Source: NZ13-RE01 sp049718665
Lineage (GTDB): Bacteria > Dictyoglomota > Dictyoglomia > Dictyoglomales > Dictyoglomaceae
NCBI GenBank assembly: GCA_049718665.1
Contig: JBNARO010000003.1
Span: 11,637 to 75,636 of the forward strand
Direction of reading: 5' to 3'
Length of the DNA stretch: 64,000 nt
Both the position numbers and the translations under genes were made by a program. Below, piece by piece: positions 26,703-35,468 of the stretch. Position 1 is the stretch's first letter. The number at the start of each line of letters is the position of its first letter. The notes beneath the pieces are model-generated. The model saw only the letters and a program-made list of their open reading frames with translations, made no database searches and was not told the origin of the DNA.

Positions 26703-27318
26703 ATTTTTTATGCCTTTTTATCAACTCATCTATAATATCTTCCATAGAAAGATTTTTAAAGACCAACGCAACTAATAAATGATATAAAAGATCAGAAACC
26801 TCATAGATGAATTCTTCATTTTCATCTTTCATTCCTGAAATAACTGTCTCTATTGCTTCTTCTCCAACCTTTTGCATTATTTTTTCTCTTCCTTTTTTAA
26901 AAAGTTCTGCTGTATAAGAACCCTTAGGTAGGTTTTCTCTTCTTTTTTTGATAAAGTCTTCTAAATAAAATAAAAAATTTGCATCTAAGTCATTTATTCC
27001 TCTATAAAAACAACTATAATTTCCTGTATGACATGCGGGTCCTTTTTGATCAACAATTAGAAGAAGTGTGTCCCCATCACAGTCCAGTTTTATATTTAAA
27101 ACTTTTTGAATATTCCCTGAAGTTTCTCCTTTATGCCATAACTTATTCCTACTTCTACTCCAATACCAAGCTTCTTTTGTCTGTAAGGTTTTTATTAATG
27201 CCTCTTCATTCATATATGCTAACATTAACACTTTCCCTGTTTTATAATCTTGAACTATAACAGGAATAAGTCCCTTCTCATCAAATTTAATATTTTTAAT
27301 AAGCTCAGATACTTCCAT
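26680..27318 (-). CDS. hisIE: Bifunctional phosphoribosyl-AMP cyclohydrolase / phosphoribosyl-ATP pyrophosphatase
   Basis: Steps 2 and 3 of histidine synthesis in one 212-residue protein. The HisI part (about 1-115) has MLAYMNEEAL, WYWSRSRNKLWHKGETSGN, DCDGDTLLL and the zinc Cys in GPACHTG. The HisE part (about 120-212) has LPKGSYTAELFKKGREKIMQKVGEEAIETVI. It is the last gene of the his operon. Confidence 0.95.
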   Translation of the reverse strand: MEVSELIKNIKFDEKGLIPVIVQDYKTGKVLMLAYMNEEALIKTLQTKEAWYWSRSRNKLWHKGETSGNIQKVLNIKLDCDGDTLLLIVDQKGPACHTGNYSCFYRGINDLDANFLFYLEDFIKKRRENLPKGSYTAELFKKGREKIMQKVGEEAIETVISGMKDENEEFIYEVSDLLYHLLVALVFKNLSMEDIIDELIKRHKKSMEIESP

Positions 27319-27320
27319 TT

Positions 27321-28079
27321 TTATATTCCCCTTACTAAAATATTTTTCTCTAACAAGTATTTTTTTACTTCTCTAATAGAGTATTGTCCATAATGAAAAA
27401 TTGATGCAGCAAGAACCGCATCCGCTCCCACTTGGAAAGCATTATATAAATCTTCAAGACTTCCTGCACCACCAGAAGCGATAAGTGGTATATTTATTAA
27501 TGAATCTGCTAACTTTAAGAGTTCTAAATCATAACCCCTTTTATGCCCATCAGCATCTATACTTGTAAGAAGAATCTCCCCTGCCCCTCTTTTCTCTACT
27601 TCAACAAGCCAATCCCTCAAGTCTATACCTGTAGGTTCTTTTCCACTCTTAATATAGACTTCCCATTTTTTATCAGCAATCCTTTTAGCATCTATTGCTA
27701 CTACTAAACTTTGGCTTCCAAATTCCTCTGCTATTTGATTTATTAAAGATGGATTAATTACAGCGGCAGTATTAACAGAAACCTTATCCGCTCCAGCTCT
27801 TAAAAGCTCTCTAACATCTTCTATTGTCCTTATTCCTCCACCAACAGTTAATGGAATGAAAAGTTCTTTTGCTACCTCTCTAACTAATTTTACAAAAGTT
27901 TTTCTACTTTCTAATGTAGCAGTTATATCTAAAAGAACTAATTCGTCCGCTCCTTCTCTTTCATATTTTCTTGCAAATTCTACAGCAGGACCTATGGTTT
28001 CAAGATTTTCAAAACTCTTTCCCTTTACAACATTTTCTCCAATGGTATCTAAACATGGAATAATTCTTTTAGCTAACAT
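27321..28079 (-). CDS. hisF: Imidazole glycerol phosphate synthase cyclase subunit
   Basis: TIM-barrel synthase subunit of 252 residues that pairs with HisH. The starting RIIPCLD with catalytic Asp, the LTVGGGIRTIEDVRELLRAGADKVSVNTAA signature, the second catalytic Asp in LLTSIDADGHKRGYD, and a late IASGGAGSLEDL are present. It lies between hisA (7-bp overlap) and hisIE (2-bp gap). Confidence 0.96.
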   Translation of the reverse strand: MLAKRIIPCLDTIGENVVKGKSFENLETIGPAVEFARKYEREGADELVLLDITATLESRKTFVKLVREVAKELFIPLTVGGGIRTIEDVRELLRAGADKVSVNTAAVINPSLINQIAEEFGSQSLVVAIDAKRIADKKWEVYIKSGKEPTGIDLRDWLVEVEKRGAGEILLTSIDADGHKRGYDLELLKLADSLINIPLIASGGAGSLEDLYNAFQVGADAVLAASIFHYGQYSIREVKKYLLEKNILVRGI

Positions 28080-28795
28080 ATAATTTTTTCTGCCTCCTGA
28101 AAATCTATTTTCCCTTCCAATAGTGCTCTTCCAATAATAACCCCTTGAATCCTTTTATGCTTATCATTTAGAACTTTAATCTTTTTTAAATCTTCTAAAG
28201 AACTTACTCCTCCCGCGATCCAAATGTTAAAGTAGGTATTTTCTAAAAGGAAAGAAATAAGCTCTATATTTATCCCTTTAAGAGTTCCATCCCTTGAAGT
28301 ATCAGTAAAAATTATCTCCTCGAATCCTACTTTCTCCAATTTTACTTTTATCTTATCCCAAGGAATAATTTCCTTCCATCCTTTGATAGATACATATCCT
28401 TCCTTCCAATCAATACTTGGAATGATTTTTTCTTTAAATTTATCTCTTAAGCCTTTTAGAAAATCTAAATCTTCTTTTAAAAGGCTACTTATGATAACTC
28501 TCCAAGCTCCAAAAGAAAGAATTTTTTCTATTTTTTCAATAGAACGAATTCCCCCGCCAACTTCTACTGGAATAGGGATATTTCTAATAATTTTTTCAAT
28601 GATATCTATATGAATATCTTCTTCTCTTATTGCTCCTTGAAGATCTATTAGGTGTAAACCCTTTGCTCCCTTTTTGTACCAAAAAAGAGATAATTCATAA
28701 GGATCTCCCTTTTCAAGAACAATTTTATTTTCTAATCCCATTTCCATTCTTACTGTTTTTCTGGAAAATAAGTCAATAGCTGGAAGAATTATCAT
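28073..28795 (-). CDS. hisA: ProFAR isomerase (HisA)
   Basis: Isomerises the ProFAR intermediate, step 4 of the pathway. TIM barrel with MIILPAIDLFSRKTVRM, VEVGGGIRSIEKIEKIL and the catalytic Asp region IFTDTSRDGTLKGIN. I chose the second in-frame ATG (28795): GGAG lies seven bases before it but only one base before the ATG at 28801. This gives 240 residues and a 23-bp overlap with hisH. Confidence 0.93.
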   Translation of the reverse strand: MIILPAIDLFSRKTVRMEMGLENKIVLEKGDPYELSLFWYKKGAKGLHLIDLQGAIREEDIHIDIIEKIIRNIPIPVEVGGGIRSIEKIEKILSFGAWRVIISSLLKEDLDFLKGLRDKFKEKIIPSIDWKEGYVSIKGWKEIIPWDKIKVKLEKVGFEEIIFTDTSRDGTLKGINIELISFLLENTYFNIWIAGGVSSLEDLKKIKVLNDKHKRIQGVIIGRALLEGKIDFQEAEKIIC

Positions 28796-29390
28796 AGGCA
28801 TACTCCAAAAAGTTTTTTAATACCTCTAAGCCCCAAAAACTACTTTTTTCAGGATGAAATTGAACACCAAAAATTGAGTTTTTCTCTATAACAGAAGGGA
28901 AGACTTCCCCATAGTAAGTTTCTCCTGTAATAATATCTTTTTCTTTCACATCTACATAGAAGGAATGGACAAAATAAAAGAAGGAATTATCCGGAATATT
29001 TTTGAAAAGAATAGAATCTTTCTTTATATTTACCTGATTCCATCCCAAATGAGGAAGCTTCTTATTCTTTAATTTCAAAACCTTTCCCGAAAGAATACTT
29101 AGTCCTCTTTTCCCAATAGCTTCTTCGCTCTCTTCAAAAAGAATCTGCATTCCTAAACATATTCCTAAAAAGGGTTTTGTCTTTATTAACTCCTTTAAAA
29201 TATCAATTTTATTATTTTTCCTTAAATAATCAATAGCTTGAGAGAAATTTCCTTGTCCTGGAAAGATTAATGCTCTTCCTTTTTCCCAATCTTTTGGATT
29301 AGAAGATACAAGGGCTTTTACATTTAAATAATTCAAAGCCTTTAATATACTAAAAAGATTTCCCGCTCCATAATCAATTATTACAATCAT
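28773..29390 (-). CDS. hisH: Imidazole glycerol phosphate synthase glutaminase subunit
   Basis: Class I glutamine amidotransferase of 205 residues supplying ammonia to HisF. The triad is Cys in FLGICLGMQILFE, and His with Glu in GVQFHPEKS. It begins IVIIDYGAGN and overlaps hisB by 4 bp. Confidence 0.96.
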   Translation of the reverse strand: MIVIIDYGAGNLFSILKALNYLNVKALVSSNPKDWEKGRALIFPGQGNFSQAIDYLRKNNKIDILKELIKTKPFLGICLGMQILFEESEEAIGKRGLSILSGKVLKLKNKKLPHLGWNQVNIKKDSILFKNIPDNSFFYFVHSFYVDVKEKDIITGETYYGEVFPSVIEKNSIFGVQFHPEKSSFWGLEVLKNFLEYAYDNSSSY

Positions 29391-29947
29391 AATATCTTTC
29401 CCTTTGTTGAAGATACTTTATTCTCAATTTTACATGCCTCTTTTAAAGATAAACCTAAGGCTTTAAATATTGCTTCTTGAATATGATGTAAATTTTCACC
29501 TGCCATTATGCTTATGTGTAAAGTCATTTTTGCTTCATTAACAAAAGCCCTTAGAAATTCCTTTACCAAGTCGTTTCCTTCTTTTTTAATATTATCATAC
29601 CATCCCAAATAAGGTCTTCCACTAATATCCAAAGCCAGCATAATTAAAGCTTCATCCATAGGAAGAATTTGATGAGAGAATCTTTTAAAATTAGAAGAAG
29701 ATAATGCCTTTCTTAATGCCATTCCAAGAGTTAAGCCCATATCTTCAATAAGATGATGAGGATCAACTTCTGTATCTCCCTTAGCAAAGATTTCTAAATT
29801 AAAGGATGAGTAAAAAATTAAAGTTTCTAAAAGGTGCCTCCAATAGGGAATAGGAATTTCACCTATCAATTTCCCTTCCCCATCTAATTCTAAAACCAAT
29901 TTTATAATTGTTTCCTTGGTTTCTCTTTCAATTTCTGCTCTTCTCAT
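29387..29947 (-). CDS. hisB: Imidazoleglycerol-phosphate dehydratase (monofunctional)
   Basis: Manganese-dependent dehydratase of 186 residues. The metal motifs are HHLIEDMG and HHIQEAIFKAL, with an early HLLETLIFYSSFNLE. There is no N-terminal histidinol-phosphatase domain, so that step must come from a separate gene, and none is in this operon. Start supported by GAGGTG four bases upstream. It overlaps hisC by 20 bp. Confidence 0.94.
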   Translation of the reverse strand: MRRAEIERETKETIIKLVLELDGEGKLIGEIPIPYWRHLLETLIFYSSFNLEIFAKGDTEVDPHHLIEDMGLTLGMALRKALSSSNFKRFSHQILPMDEALIMLALDISGRPYLGWYDNIKKEGNDLVKEFLRAFVNEAKMTLHISIMAGENLHHIQEAIFKALGLSLKEACKIENKVSSTKGKIL

Positions 29948-30992
29948 TTACCACCTCAGAGATACATTCCAAAAATTTTTTATTTTCAAATTCATTCCCT
30001 ACAGTAACTCTCATAGTATTTTCTAAAAGTATTTCTTTACTAAAATCTCTTAAAGCAATTCCATTCCTAACTAAATTTTTCTCTATCTCCTCTTTTAGGT
30101 TACTTCTAAACAAAAGAAAATTTGTACAGGATGGATAAACTTTTATATTAGGAAGTTTTACTAGTTCATTATATAAATACTCTCTTTGCTTTTTAATAAT
30201 TTCGATTCTTTCTTTTAATACATTCCAATATTTTAAAACTACCTCTCCCGCAATTTGAGAAAATAGATTCAAATTATATGGGAGTCTATAATTCTCTAAA
30301 TATTCAATTATCTCAGGATTTGCTATAAGATAGCCAAGTCTTATTCCCGCAGAAGAAAATGCCTTAGAAAAGGTTCTTAATATTAGAAGATTAGGATAAT
30401 TTTTTAAAAAAGACAAGAAGGTTACTCCTGAAAACTCGTAATATGCTTCATCTACAAGAATAAATCCAGGAAAATTTCTTAATTTCTCAAGGTCATTGAT
30501 ATTAACAAGCAAATTTCCAGTAGGATTATTAGGATTACAAAAAACTATCAATTTTATATTATCTTGCATATATTTCTTTATTCTTTCCCATGGAAAACTA
30601 AAGTCCTCCCTATTTAAAGTAATATTAATTAAATTTACATCTTTTTGGGAAAACAGTTTTTGATATAAAGGGAAAGTTGGTTGAGGAAGAATAACCTTAT
30701 CTTGGGATTTCAAAAAAGCATTAGAGATTATACTTATAATCTCTCCTGACCCATTTCCTAAAAGAAAATATTCTTCTTCAAGCCCTATAAAATTTGAAAG
30801 GGCTTTTTTCAAACAAGTTGCTTTACTATCAGGATATCTATTCCAGGGGAGTTTTATTAGTCTTTCAACAACCTCTTCTTTTATTTCTACAGGTAAATCA
30901 TAAGGATTTTCATTTCTTGCAAGAGATATAGGTAAATCTTGGACTTCTACTTTATATCCTTTATAATCTCTCTTAATTATATCTCTCCACAT
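29928..30992 (-). CDS. hisC: Histidinol-phosphate aminotransferase
   Basis: PLP class I/II aminotransferase of 354 residues. It has NPNNPTGN for PLP binding, the active-site Lys in TFSKAFSSAGIRLGY, and VDEAYYEF. The ATG at 30992 is preferred because AGGAG lies seven bases upstream. A TTG two codons earlier is too close to it. The start overlaps the stop region of hisD. Confidence 0.94.
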   Translation of the reverse strand: MWRDIIKRDYKGYKVEVQDLPISLARNENPYDLPVEIKEEVVERLIKLPWNRYPDSKATCLKKALSNFIGLEEEYFLLGNGSGEIISIISNAFLKSQDKVILPQPTFPLYQKLFSQKDVNLINITLNREDFSFPWERIKKYMQDNIKLIVFCNPNNPTGNLLVNINDLEKLRNFPGFILVDEAYYEFSGVTFLSFLKNYPNLLILRTFSKAFSSAGIRLGYLIANPEIIEYLENYRLPYNLNLFSQIAGEVVLKYWNVLKERIEIIKKQREYLYNELVKLPNIKVYPSCTNFLLFRSNLKEEIEKNLVRNGIALRDFSKEILLENTMRVTVGNEFENKKFLECISEVVNEKSRN

Positions 30993-30994
30993 TT

Positions 30995-32263
30995 TCAATC
31001 TCCTTTATAATTTCTTAAACTTTTTTCATGCATATAGAAACCTTCTTCTCTTGCAATAATACTGCCAAAGTTAGAAATTTTTTTAATATCCTTTTCACTT
31101 AATTCAACAAAACTTATCCTTTTTATAAAAGTATTTACACTTAAAGGAGAAGAAAAAACAGCTCTTCTTCCTGTAGGAAGAATATGACTTGGACCAGCAA
31201 TGAAATCTCCAAAAACTGATGAATGATTAATAAAAATTGCCCCCGCATTTTTAATGAAAGGTAAATACTTTTCAGGGTCTTTACATATTATCTCTAAATG
31301 TTCAGGGGCTACATAATTTATTATTTCCACCGCCTCTTCCTCATTTGCAATAATAATAAAGCTATTTTTTAAAGAGCTTTCAATATATTCCCTTCGGGGA
31401 GAAGCTTTTAATTCCTCTTTTATTTGATCTATAATTAACGATATTTTACTCTCATTTTCTACAATCATCCATCCTCTATCATAAGGGGAATGTTCTAACT
31501 GAGCTAAGAAGTCACAAACAATTTTTTTAACATTAAACTCTTTATCTTTTACCCATAGAGCAATCTCACTGGGACCATTTATTCCATCTATCCCTACCTC
31601 TCCAAAGACTAATTTCTTTGCTATTGCTACATATATATTTCCTGGACCTACTATTAAATCTACCTTAGGAACCGATTCTGTCCCATAGGCAAAAGCAGAA
31701 ATAGCTTGAGCTCCACCTATGGTAAAAATTTCTTTTATGTCCAAAATTTTTAGGGTGTATAAAAGAATATCACTTAATTTTTCTCTTGGGGGTGTGGCGA
31801 TATAAATTTCCTTTACTTGTGCTATTTTTGCAGGAATAACAGACATGACAATAGAAGATGGATAATCTCCTTTTCCTCCAGGAATGTATATCCCAACTTT
31901 TTCTACTGGTTTTAAGATTTGTCCCAATATACTTCCCTCTTCATTTATATAAAACCAAGAATTTATAAACTCTCTCTTATGATAATCTTCAACTCTTTTT
32001 ATCATTTCATCAATTGCTTTTTTGAAATCCATGCTTACATTTATCTTTTCTAACTCAATATTTTCTAAATTAACCTTTAATCCTCTTTCCGAGAGATCTA
32101 TTCCATCAAATTTCTTAGTAAAATCGATTATTGCTTTATCTCCTTTTTCCTTTACTTCCTTCAATATCTTTCTTACTTCCAATTCAATAGATTCTTCCCA
32201 TTCTTTTCTGAATCTTTCCATGTCTATTGCTTTAAACTCTTCATAATTTACTACTCTTATCAT
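30995..32263 (-). CDS. hisD: Histidinol dehydrogenase
   Basis: Zinc enzyme that oxidises histidinol to histidine in two steps. It has 422 residues from the ATG at 32263, where GGAGG lies six bases upstream; the ATG at 32269 touches the GGAGG directly. Motifs are VGIYIPGGKGDYPSS, IDGINGPSEIALWV (shorter than the usual IDMPAGPSE), QLEHSP and the late GPSHILPTGRRAVFSSPL. The catalytic EH pair is in YVAPEHLEI. Confidence 0.94.
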   Translation of the reverse strand: MIRVVNYEEFKAIDMERFRKEWEESIELEVRKILKEVKEKGDKAIIDFTKKFDGIDLSERGLKVNLENIELEKINVSMDFKKAIDEMIKRVEDYHKREFINSWFYINEEGSILGQILKPVEKVGIYIPGGKGDYPSSIVMSVIPAKIAQVKEIYIATPPREKLSDILLYTLKILDIKEIFTIGGAQAISAFAYGTESVPKVDLIVGPGNIYVAIAKKLVFGEVGIDGINGPSEIALWVKDKEFNVKKIVCDFLAQLEHSPYDRGWMIVENESKISLIIDQIKEELKASPRREYIESSLKNSFIIIANEEEAVEIINYVAPEHLEIICKDPEKYLPFIKNAGAIFINHSSVFGDFIAGPSHILPTGRRAVFSSPLSVNTFIKRISFVELSEKDIKKISNFGSIIAREEGFYMHEKSLRNYKGD

Positions 32264-32888
32264 AATCATCCTCCAAAGTTTCTATATTGAATAGAAAATT
32301 TAAAATCTGTTCTCTATTCCATATAAAACTAACCTCATTAGCAATTAAGCATGCAGAGGATTCAAAAAGAATCTCTTTTATAACAAGTCCATTTTCTTTT
32401 AAAGTATTTCCTGTTTCTACCAAATCTACAATACATTGAGAAATTTTTGCAGAAGGAGCAAGCTCTACTGATCCATTTAACTTAACTATTTTAAAATTAA
32501 CTCCCTTCCATCTCTCTTTAAGATATTTTTCTGTAATATTAGGATATTTAGTAGAAACATTTATTAACTCATCTTCTTTTATCTCCCAGTGAGGATAACT
32601 TGCAACGACCATTTTACAATATCCAAAATTTAATCTTTTTAAAACCACCACTTTACTTTCTTTCTCTTTTATAATATCTCCCCCCACAATTCCAAGATCA
32701 GTAATTCTTTCCTCCACATAAGTAGGAATATCCAAAGGTTTGACCAAAAAAACCTTAAAAATATCACCTTGAAAGATCAATTTACGAGATATTTGAGAAA
32801 GCTCTGGTAATTTCTTATCAAAAATTTTTATAAAATTCCAACTATCATTTAAAAGTCTTCCAGTAGGAATAGCTATCCTCAAATTCAT
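32241..32888 (-). CDS. hisG: ATP phosphoribosyltransferase, short form catalytic subunit
   Basis: First step of histidine synthesis. With 215 residues it is the short form that lacks the C-terminal regulatory domain and needs HisZ, whose gene is directly upstream. The LRIAIPTGRLL start, VEERITDLGIVGGDII and the PRPP-site region IVDLVETGNTLKENGL are clear. It overlaps hisZ by 4 bp and hisD by 23 bp. Confidence 0.95.
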   Translation of the reverse strand: MNLRIAIPTGRLLNDSWNFIKIFDKKLPELSQISRKLIFQGDIFKVFLVKPLDIPTYVEERITDLGIVGGDIIKEKESKVVVLKRLNFGYCKMVVASYPHWEIKEDELINVSTKYPNITEKYLKERWKGVNFKIVKLNGSVELAPSAKISQCIVDLVETGNTLKENGLVIKEILFESSACLIANEVSFIWNREQILNFLFNIETLEDDYDKSSKL

Positions 32889-33889
32889 TTCAATAAAACA
32901 ACCTCACCCTTCAAATTATTAATATTTAAATTGTTAGAGTAAGGGATAAAAACTACTTTATTACCTTTTTCTCTTTCCTCTTTTATTAGTTTATAATACT
33001 CAATATACTTTGACGATTCTCCTACATATATTTTTCTTTTGTCGATAAACTTATCTAATATCTTACTTAAGTTTTCTTCTCTAAAGGCAAATCCAATCCC
33101 ACAAATTTCCTCTCCTTTTTTATTATACTGAATATAACTTCCTCCTCCCCCTAAAGGGATTTTCAATTCTTTTAGATAAACCTGAAAGACTAATCCCTTA
33201 TAGTATTCAAAGGGTCTAAATAAAGAAGGAGAAATTAGAATTTTTTGAGAATCAACCCCAACTTTTCTAAGCTTTTCTTTAAACTCATATAACTTTTCAA
33301 GTCTATTTTTAACCTCTAAATTTCTAATCTCTCCTCTTGGATAAAAAATTAAATTTCTTATATCTTTTATTTTATTCTCCTCAATTTTTTCCTTAGAAAT
33401 ATCCTCAAAGAAACTCACATAGTCCTTTTTTATAAGATATTTTCTCCATCTATTAATTCTCTCTTTATCAAAATCTTTCCATATATTATCCCATATTTCT
33501 GTATCATTTATTTCTATGATAAAATCCTTAATATTAAGCCTTAACAAGACATCAAAGATTATTGCTAAACCCTCTATATCTCTCCACTCATCTTGAGGAC
33601 TAATTAATTCCCAGCCAATTTGAAAACTTTCTTTAATTTCCCCATATTCGAAGGAAAAAATTGGTCCCATATAATACAAACGAATAGGAAGATTTTCATA
33701 GATTATGTTCTGTATAACTAAAGATGTGATCTCAGGTCTTAAAGCTAAAACTCTTCCTCTTCCGTCAATAATCTTTACAATATTATTATCTTTCCAAAGA
33801 TCTAAATCTCCTAAAATAGGGACTTTTATCTCTTGATATCCCCATCTTTCTAATATATCTCTTAAATTTTCTTCTAAAACTCCATTCAT
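32885..33889 (-). CDS. hisZ: ATP phosphoribosyltransferase regulatory subunit
   Basis: A 334-residue HisRS-like paralog that binds histidine and regulates short HisG. It keeps class II-like pieces (VLALRPEITSLVIQNIIY, RLYYMGPIFSFEYGEIKESFQIGWELI, PLGGGGSYIQYN) but is too short and diverged to be a tRNA synthetase. It is the first gene of the his operon, behind a consensus promoter (33927-33954). AAAGGA lies a few bases before the ATG. Confidence 0.9.
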   Translation of the reverse strand: MNGVLEENLRDILERWGYQEIKVPILGDLDLWKDNNIVKIIDGRGRVLALRPEITSLVIQNIIYENLPIRLYYMGPIFSFEYGEIKESFQIGWELISPQDEWRDIEGLAIIFDVLLRLNIKDFIIEINDTEIWDNIWKDFDKERINRWRKYLIKKDYVSFFEDISKEKIEENKIKDIRNLIFYPRGEIRNLEVKNRLEKLYEFKEKLRKVGVDSQKILISPSLFRPFEYYKGLVFQVYLKELKIPLGGGGSYIQYNKKGEEICGIGFAFREENLSKILDKFIDKRKIYVGESSKYIEYYKLIKEEREKGNKVVFIPYSNNLNINNLKGEVVLLK

Positions 33890-33926
33890 TTTTTTCCTTT
33901 CTCTCTTTAAAGTATTAATGAGCTAA

Positions 33927-33954
33927 ATTATACAATAAAAAATTTTTCTGTCAA
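33927..33954 (-). promoter_or_regulatory. his operon promoter
   Basis: Exact TTGACA (33949-33954) and TATAAT (33927-33932) with a 16-base spacer. The leader to hisZ is only about 30 bases. It holds no T-box, His-rich leader peptide or terminator that I can see, so control may be mostly feedback through HisZ. Confidence 0.85.
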
Positions 33955-34037
33955 GGATTTAGGATATAAAAAAGAAAAGACAAAATAGAGACAGAGATTA
34001 AAGAGACATTCAGGATTTGAAAATACTCCTCTTATTT

Positions 34038-34066
34038 TTGACTTTCTATCTTTTATATGCTAATAT
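34038..34066 (+). promoter_or_regulatory. Promoter of the HesB-like/ArsR/redox module
   Basis: TTGACT (34038-34043), 17-base spacer, TAATAT (34061-34066) preceded by TGC (extended -10). It drives the genes from 34101. The 210-base gap also holds the divergent his promoter; I see no other gene in it. Confidence 0.6.
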
Positions 34067-34100
34067 GGGCAAATGAGAAAATTAAAGGAGGTGTAAAGAT

Positions 34101-34367
34101 ATGATAGATATAACAGATAGAGCTGTTGAAGAATTTAAGAAGTTTCTTGTTGAAAACAATAAAGAGGGCTTTGGAATAAGGATATTTTTTGCAGGATCCT
34201 CTTGCTGTGGAGGTTCTTATAGACTTGGAATTGTAGAAGAGGGAGAACCTAAGGACAAAGTAGTAGAGAAAAATGGGTTAAAGGTATTCATTGATCCAAT
34301 AGTATATGAAGAACTTTCTGAGGCGATTATAGACTATAACGATGGCTTTGTTATTGAGACCAAGTAA
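34101..34367 (+). CDS. HesB/IscA-like small protein lacking the C-terminal CGC motif
   Basis: An 88-residue protein with the HesB/IscA fold pattern (ITDRAVEEFKKFLVENN, GIRIFFAGSSCCGGSYRLGIVEEGEPKDKVVEKNGLKVFID). The first Cys site is CCGG, but the usual Cys-Gly-Cys at the end is missing (it ends GFVIETK), so it is not a standard Fe-S carrier. Related HesB-like proteins of unknown role occur in anaerobes, some with selenocysteine; no in-frame TGA is present here. First gene of a five-gene run. Confidence 0.8.
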   Translation: MIDITDRAVEEFKKFLVENNKEGFGIRIFFAGSSCCGGSYRLGIVEEGEPKDKVVEKNGLKVFIDPIVYEELSEAIIDYNDGFVIETK

Positions 34368-34387
34368 ATAAAAAGGGAAGAAAGAAA

Positions 34388-34783
34388 ATGGAAAGATATG
34401 AAAGAATCTTTAAGGTTCTTTCGGAGGAAAAAAGATTAAAGGTTTTTGCTCTTCTTTTAAAGATGAGCGGAGAATATTATGTATGTGAAATTGCTGATGC
34501 TCTTGAAGAATCCCATTATAACGTTTCTAAATATTTAAATGAGCTTAAAAGAGAAGGATTAGTAAAAGAAAAAAGAATAGGAAGAGGGGTACTTTACTCA
34601 ATAAAAGAGCCAGAGGATGAATTTTTAAAAAATATATATGAAGCGATTTTAAGTATTCCTGATGAACTAATTTTAAGAAATATCGAACTTCTGAAACTAA
34701 GAGTTTCTTTAAGAGAAGAAAATAAATGCGTAATAGGAGTAAATGATCCTCGTTGGTTAGAGATAGTAAAGGAGGTGAAATAA
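34388..34783 (+). CDS. ArsR-type winged-helix regulator
   Basis: A 131-residue ArsR-family repressor. The helix-turn-helix is around EIADALEESHYNVSKYLNELKREGLVKEKRIGRGVLYSI. One Cys lies in YYVCEIAD, close to the metal-binding ELCVCD position of ArsR, and another is at the C-terminus (EENKCVIGVN), so metal, thiol or redox sensing is possible. It sits between the HesB-like and DGC genes and probably controls this operon. Confidence 0.85.
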   Translation: MERYERIFKVLSEEKRLKVFALLLKMSGEYYVCEIADALEESHYNVSKYLNELKREGLVKEKRIGRGVLYSIKEPEDEFLKNIYEAILSIPDELILRNIELLKLRVSLREENKCVIGVNDPRWLEIVKEVK

Positions 34784-34786
34784 AAC

Positions 34787-35191
34787 ATGCCTAAGAGTAA
34801 CTGGCAAATTTTGCCACATTGTGCTTCAGAAGCTGAAAATTTAGATATCATAGTAGTTTGCGATGGTGCTTCTTCGGTAGGGCAGGTAGGAAATGAAGTG
34901 GCAATTAAATTAACAAAGGAAAATGAAAAAGCAAGAATGTGTTGTATGACTGCTATAGCTGCAGGCTCAAAAGTACATCAAGATATTGCAAAGAAAGCAA
35001 GAAAATTAATAGTCATAAATGGATGTCAGTTAGAATGTGCATCAAAAGTTTTAAGAAATAATGGAATAGAACCTACTTACGAAATAACTGTTGCAAAAGA
35101 GGGTGTGGATAAAGTTCCTACCTTAGATTTTGATAATGAAGATGTGGAAAGAATAGCAGAGAAAATTACCCAAGAAGTTTTAAAAAAATAA
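34787..35191 (+). CDS. DGC-domain putative zinc-binding protein
   Basis: A 134-residue protein with the DGC-type signature CDGASSVGQVGNEVA, then RMCCMTAIAAGSKVHQDI and VINGCQLECASKVLRNNGI. About five conserved Cys suggest Zn or Fe-S binding. The role of the family is not established. It starts 3 bp after the ArsR gene, so the two are coupled. I infer a redox or metal-handling function from its neighbours only. Confidence 0.8.
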   Translation: MPKSNWQILPHCASEAENLDIIVVCDGASSVGQVGNEVAIKLTKENEKARMCCMTAIAAGSKVHQDIAKKARKLIVINGCQLECASKVLRNNGIEPTYEITVAKEGVDKVPTLDFDNEDVERIAEKITQEVLKK

Positions 35192-35231
35192 GAGTTTAAA
35201 ATAAAAAATTTAAAAAGGGAGGTTACAGAGT

Positions 35232-35468
35232 ATGTCCAAGACTTGGTATCCTGTTATTGATTATGAAAAATGCATTGGTTGTCTTGCTTGCGTAAATTTT
35301 TGCCCTCATGGAGTGTATGAAGAAAGAGATGGAAAACCATATGTGGTACATCCAGAAGAATGCGTAGATTTTTGCAAAGGCTGCCTAAAAGGAGCCTGTC
35401 CCGTTGGTGCTATTAGCTTTATAGGTGATAAAGTAAAAATTATGCTTGATGGAGGTGAAATTCAGTGA
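35232..35468 (+). CDS. Ferredoxin-like 4Fe-4S protein
   Basis: A 78-residue iron-sulfur protein. The first cluster motif is CIGCLACVNFCP (C-x2-C-x2-C-x3-C). The second is CVDFCKGCLKGACP, with C-x3-C-x2-C-x4-C spacing instead of the standard pattern. It probably passes electrons to or from the HdrA-like protein, whose gene overlaps its stop by 4 bp (GTGA). Confidence 0.88.
   Translation: MSKTWYPVIDYEKCIGCLACVNFCPHGVYEERDGKPYVVHPEECVDFCKGCLKGACPVGAISFIGDKVKIMLDGGEIQ

Noticed and set aside
33890..33926. His attenuator or T-box before hisZ
   Set aside because: Leader of about 30 bases without hairpin, His codons or T-box.
34101..34367. Selenocysteine in the HesB-like protein
   Set aside because: The motif reads Cys-Cys (TGC TGT); no in-frame TGA or SECIS-like hairpin follows.
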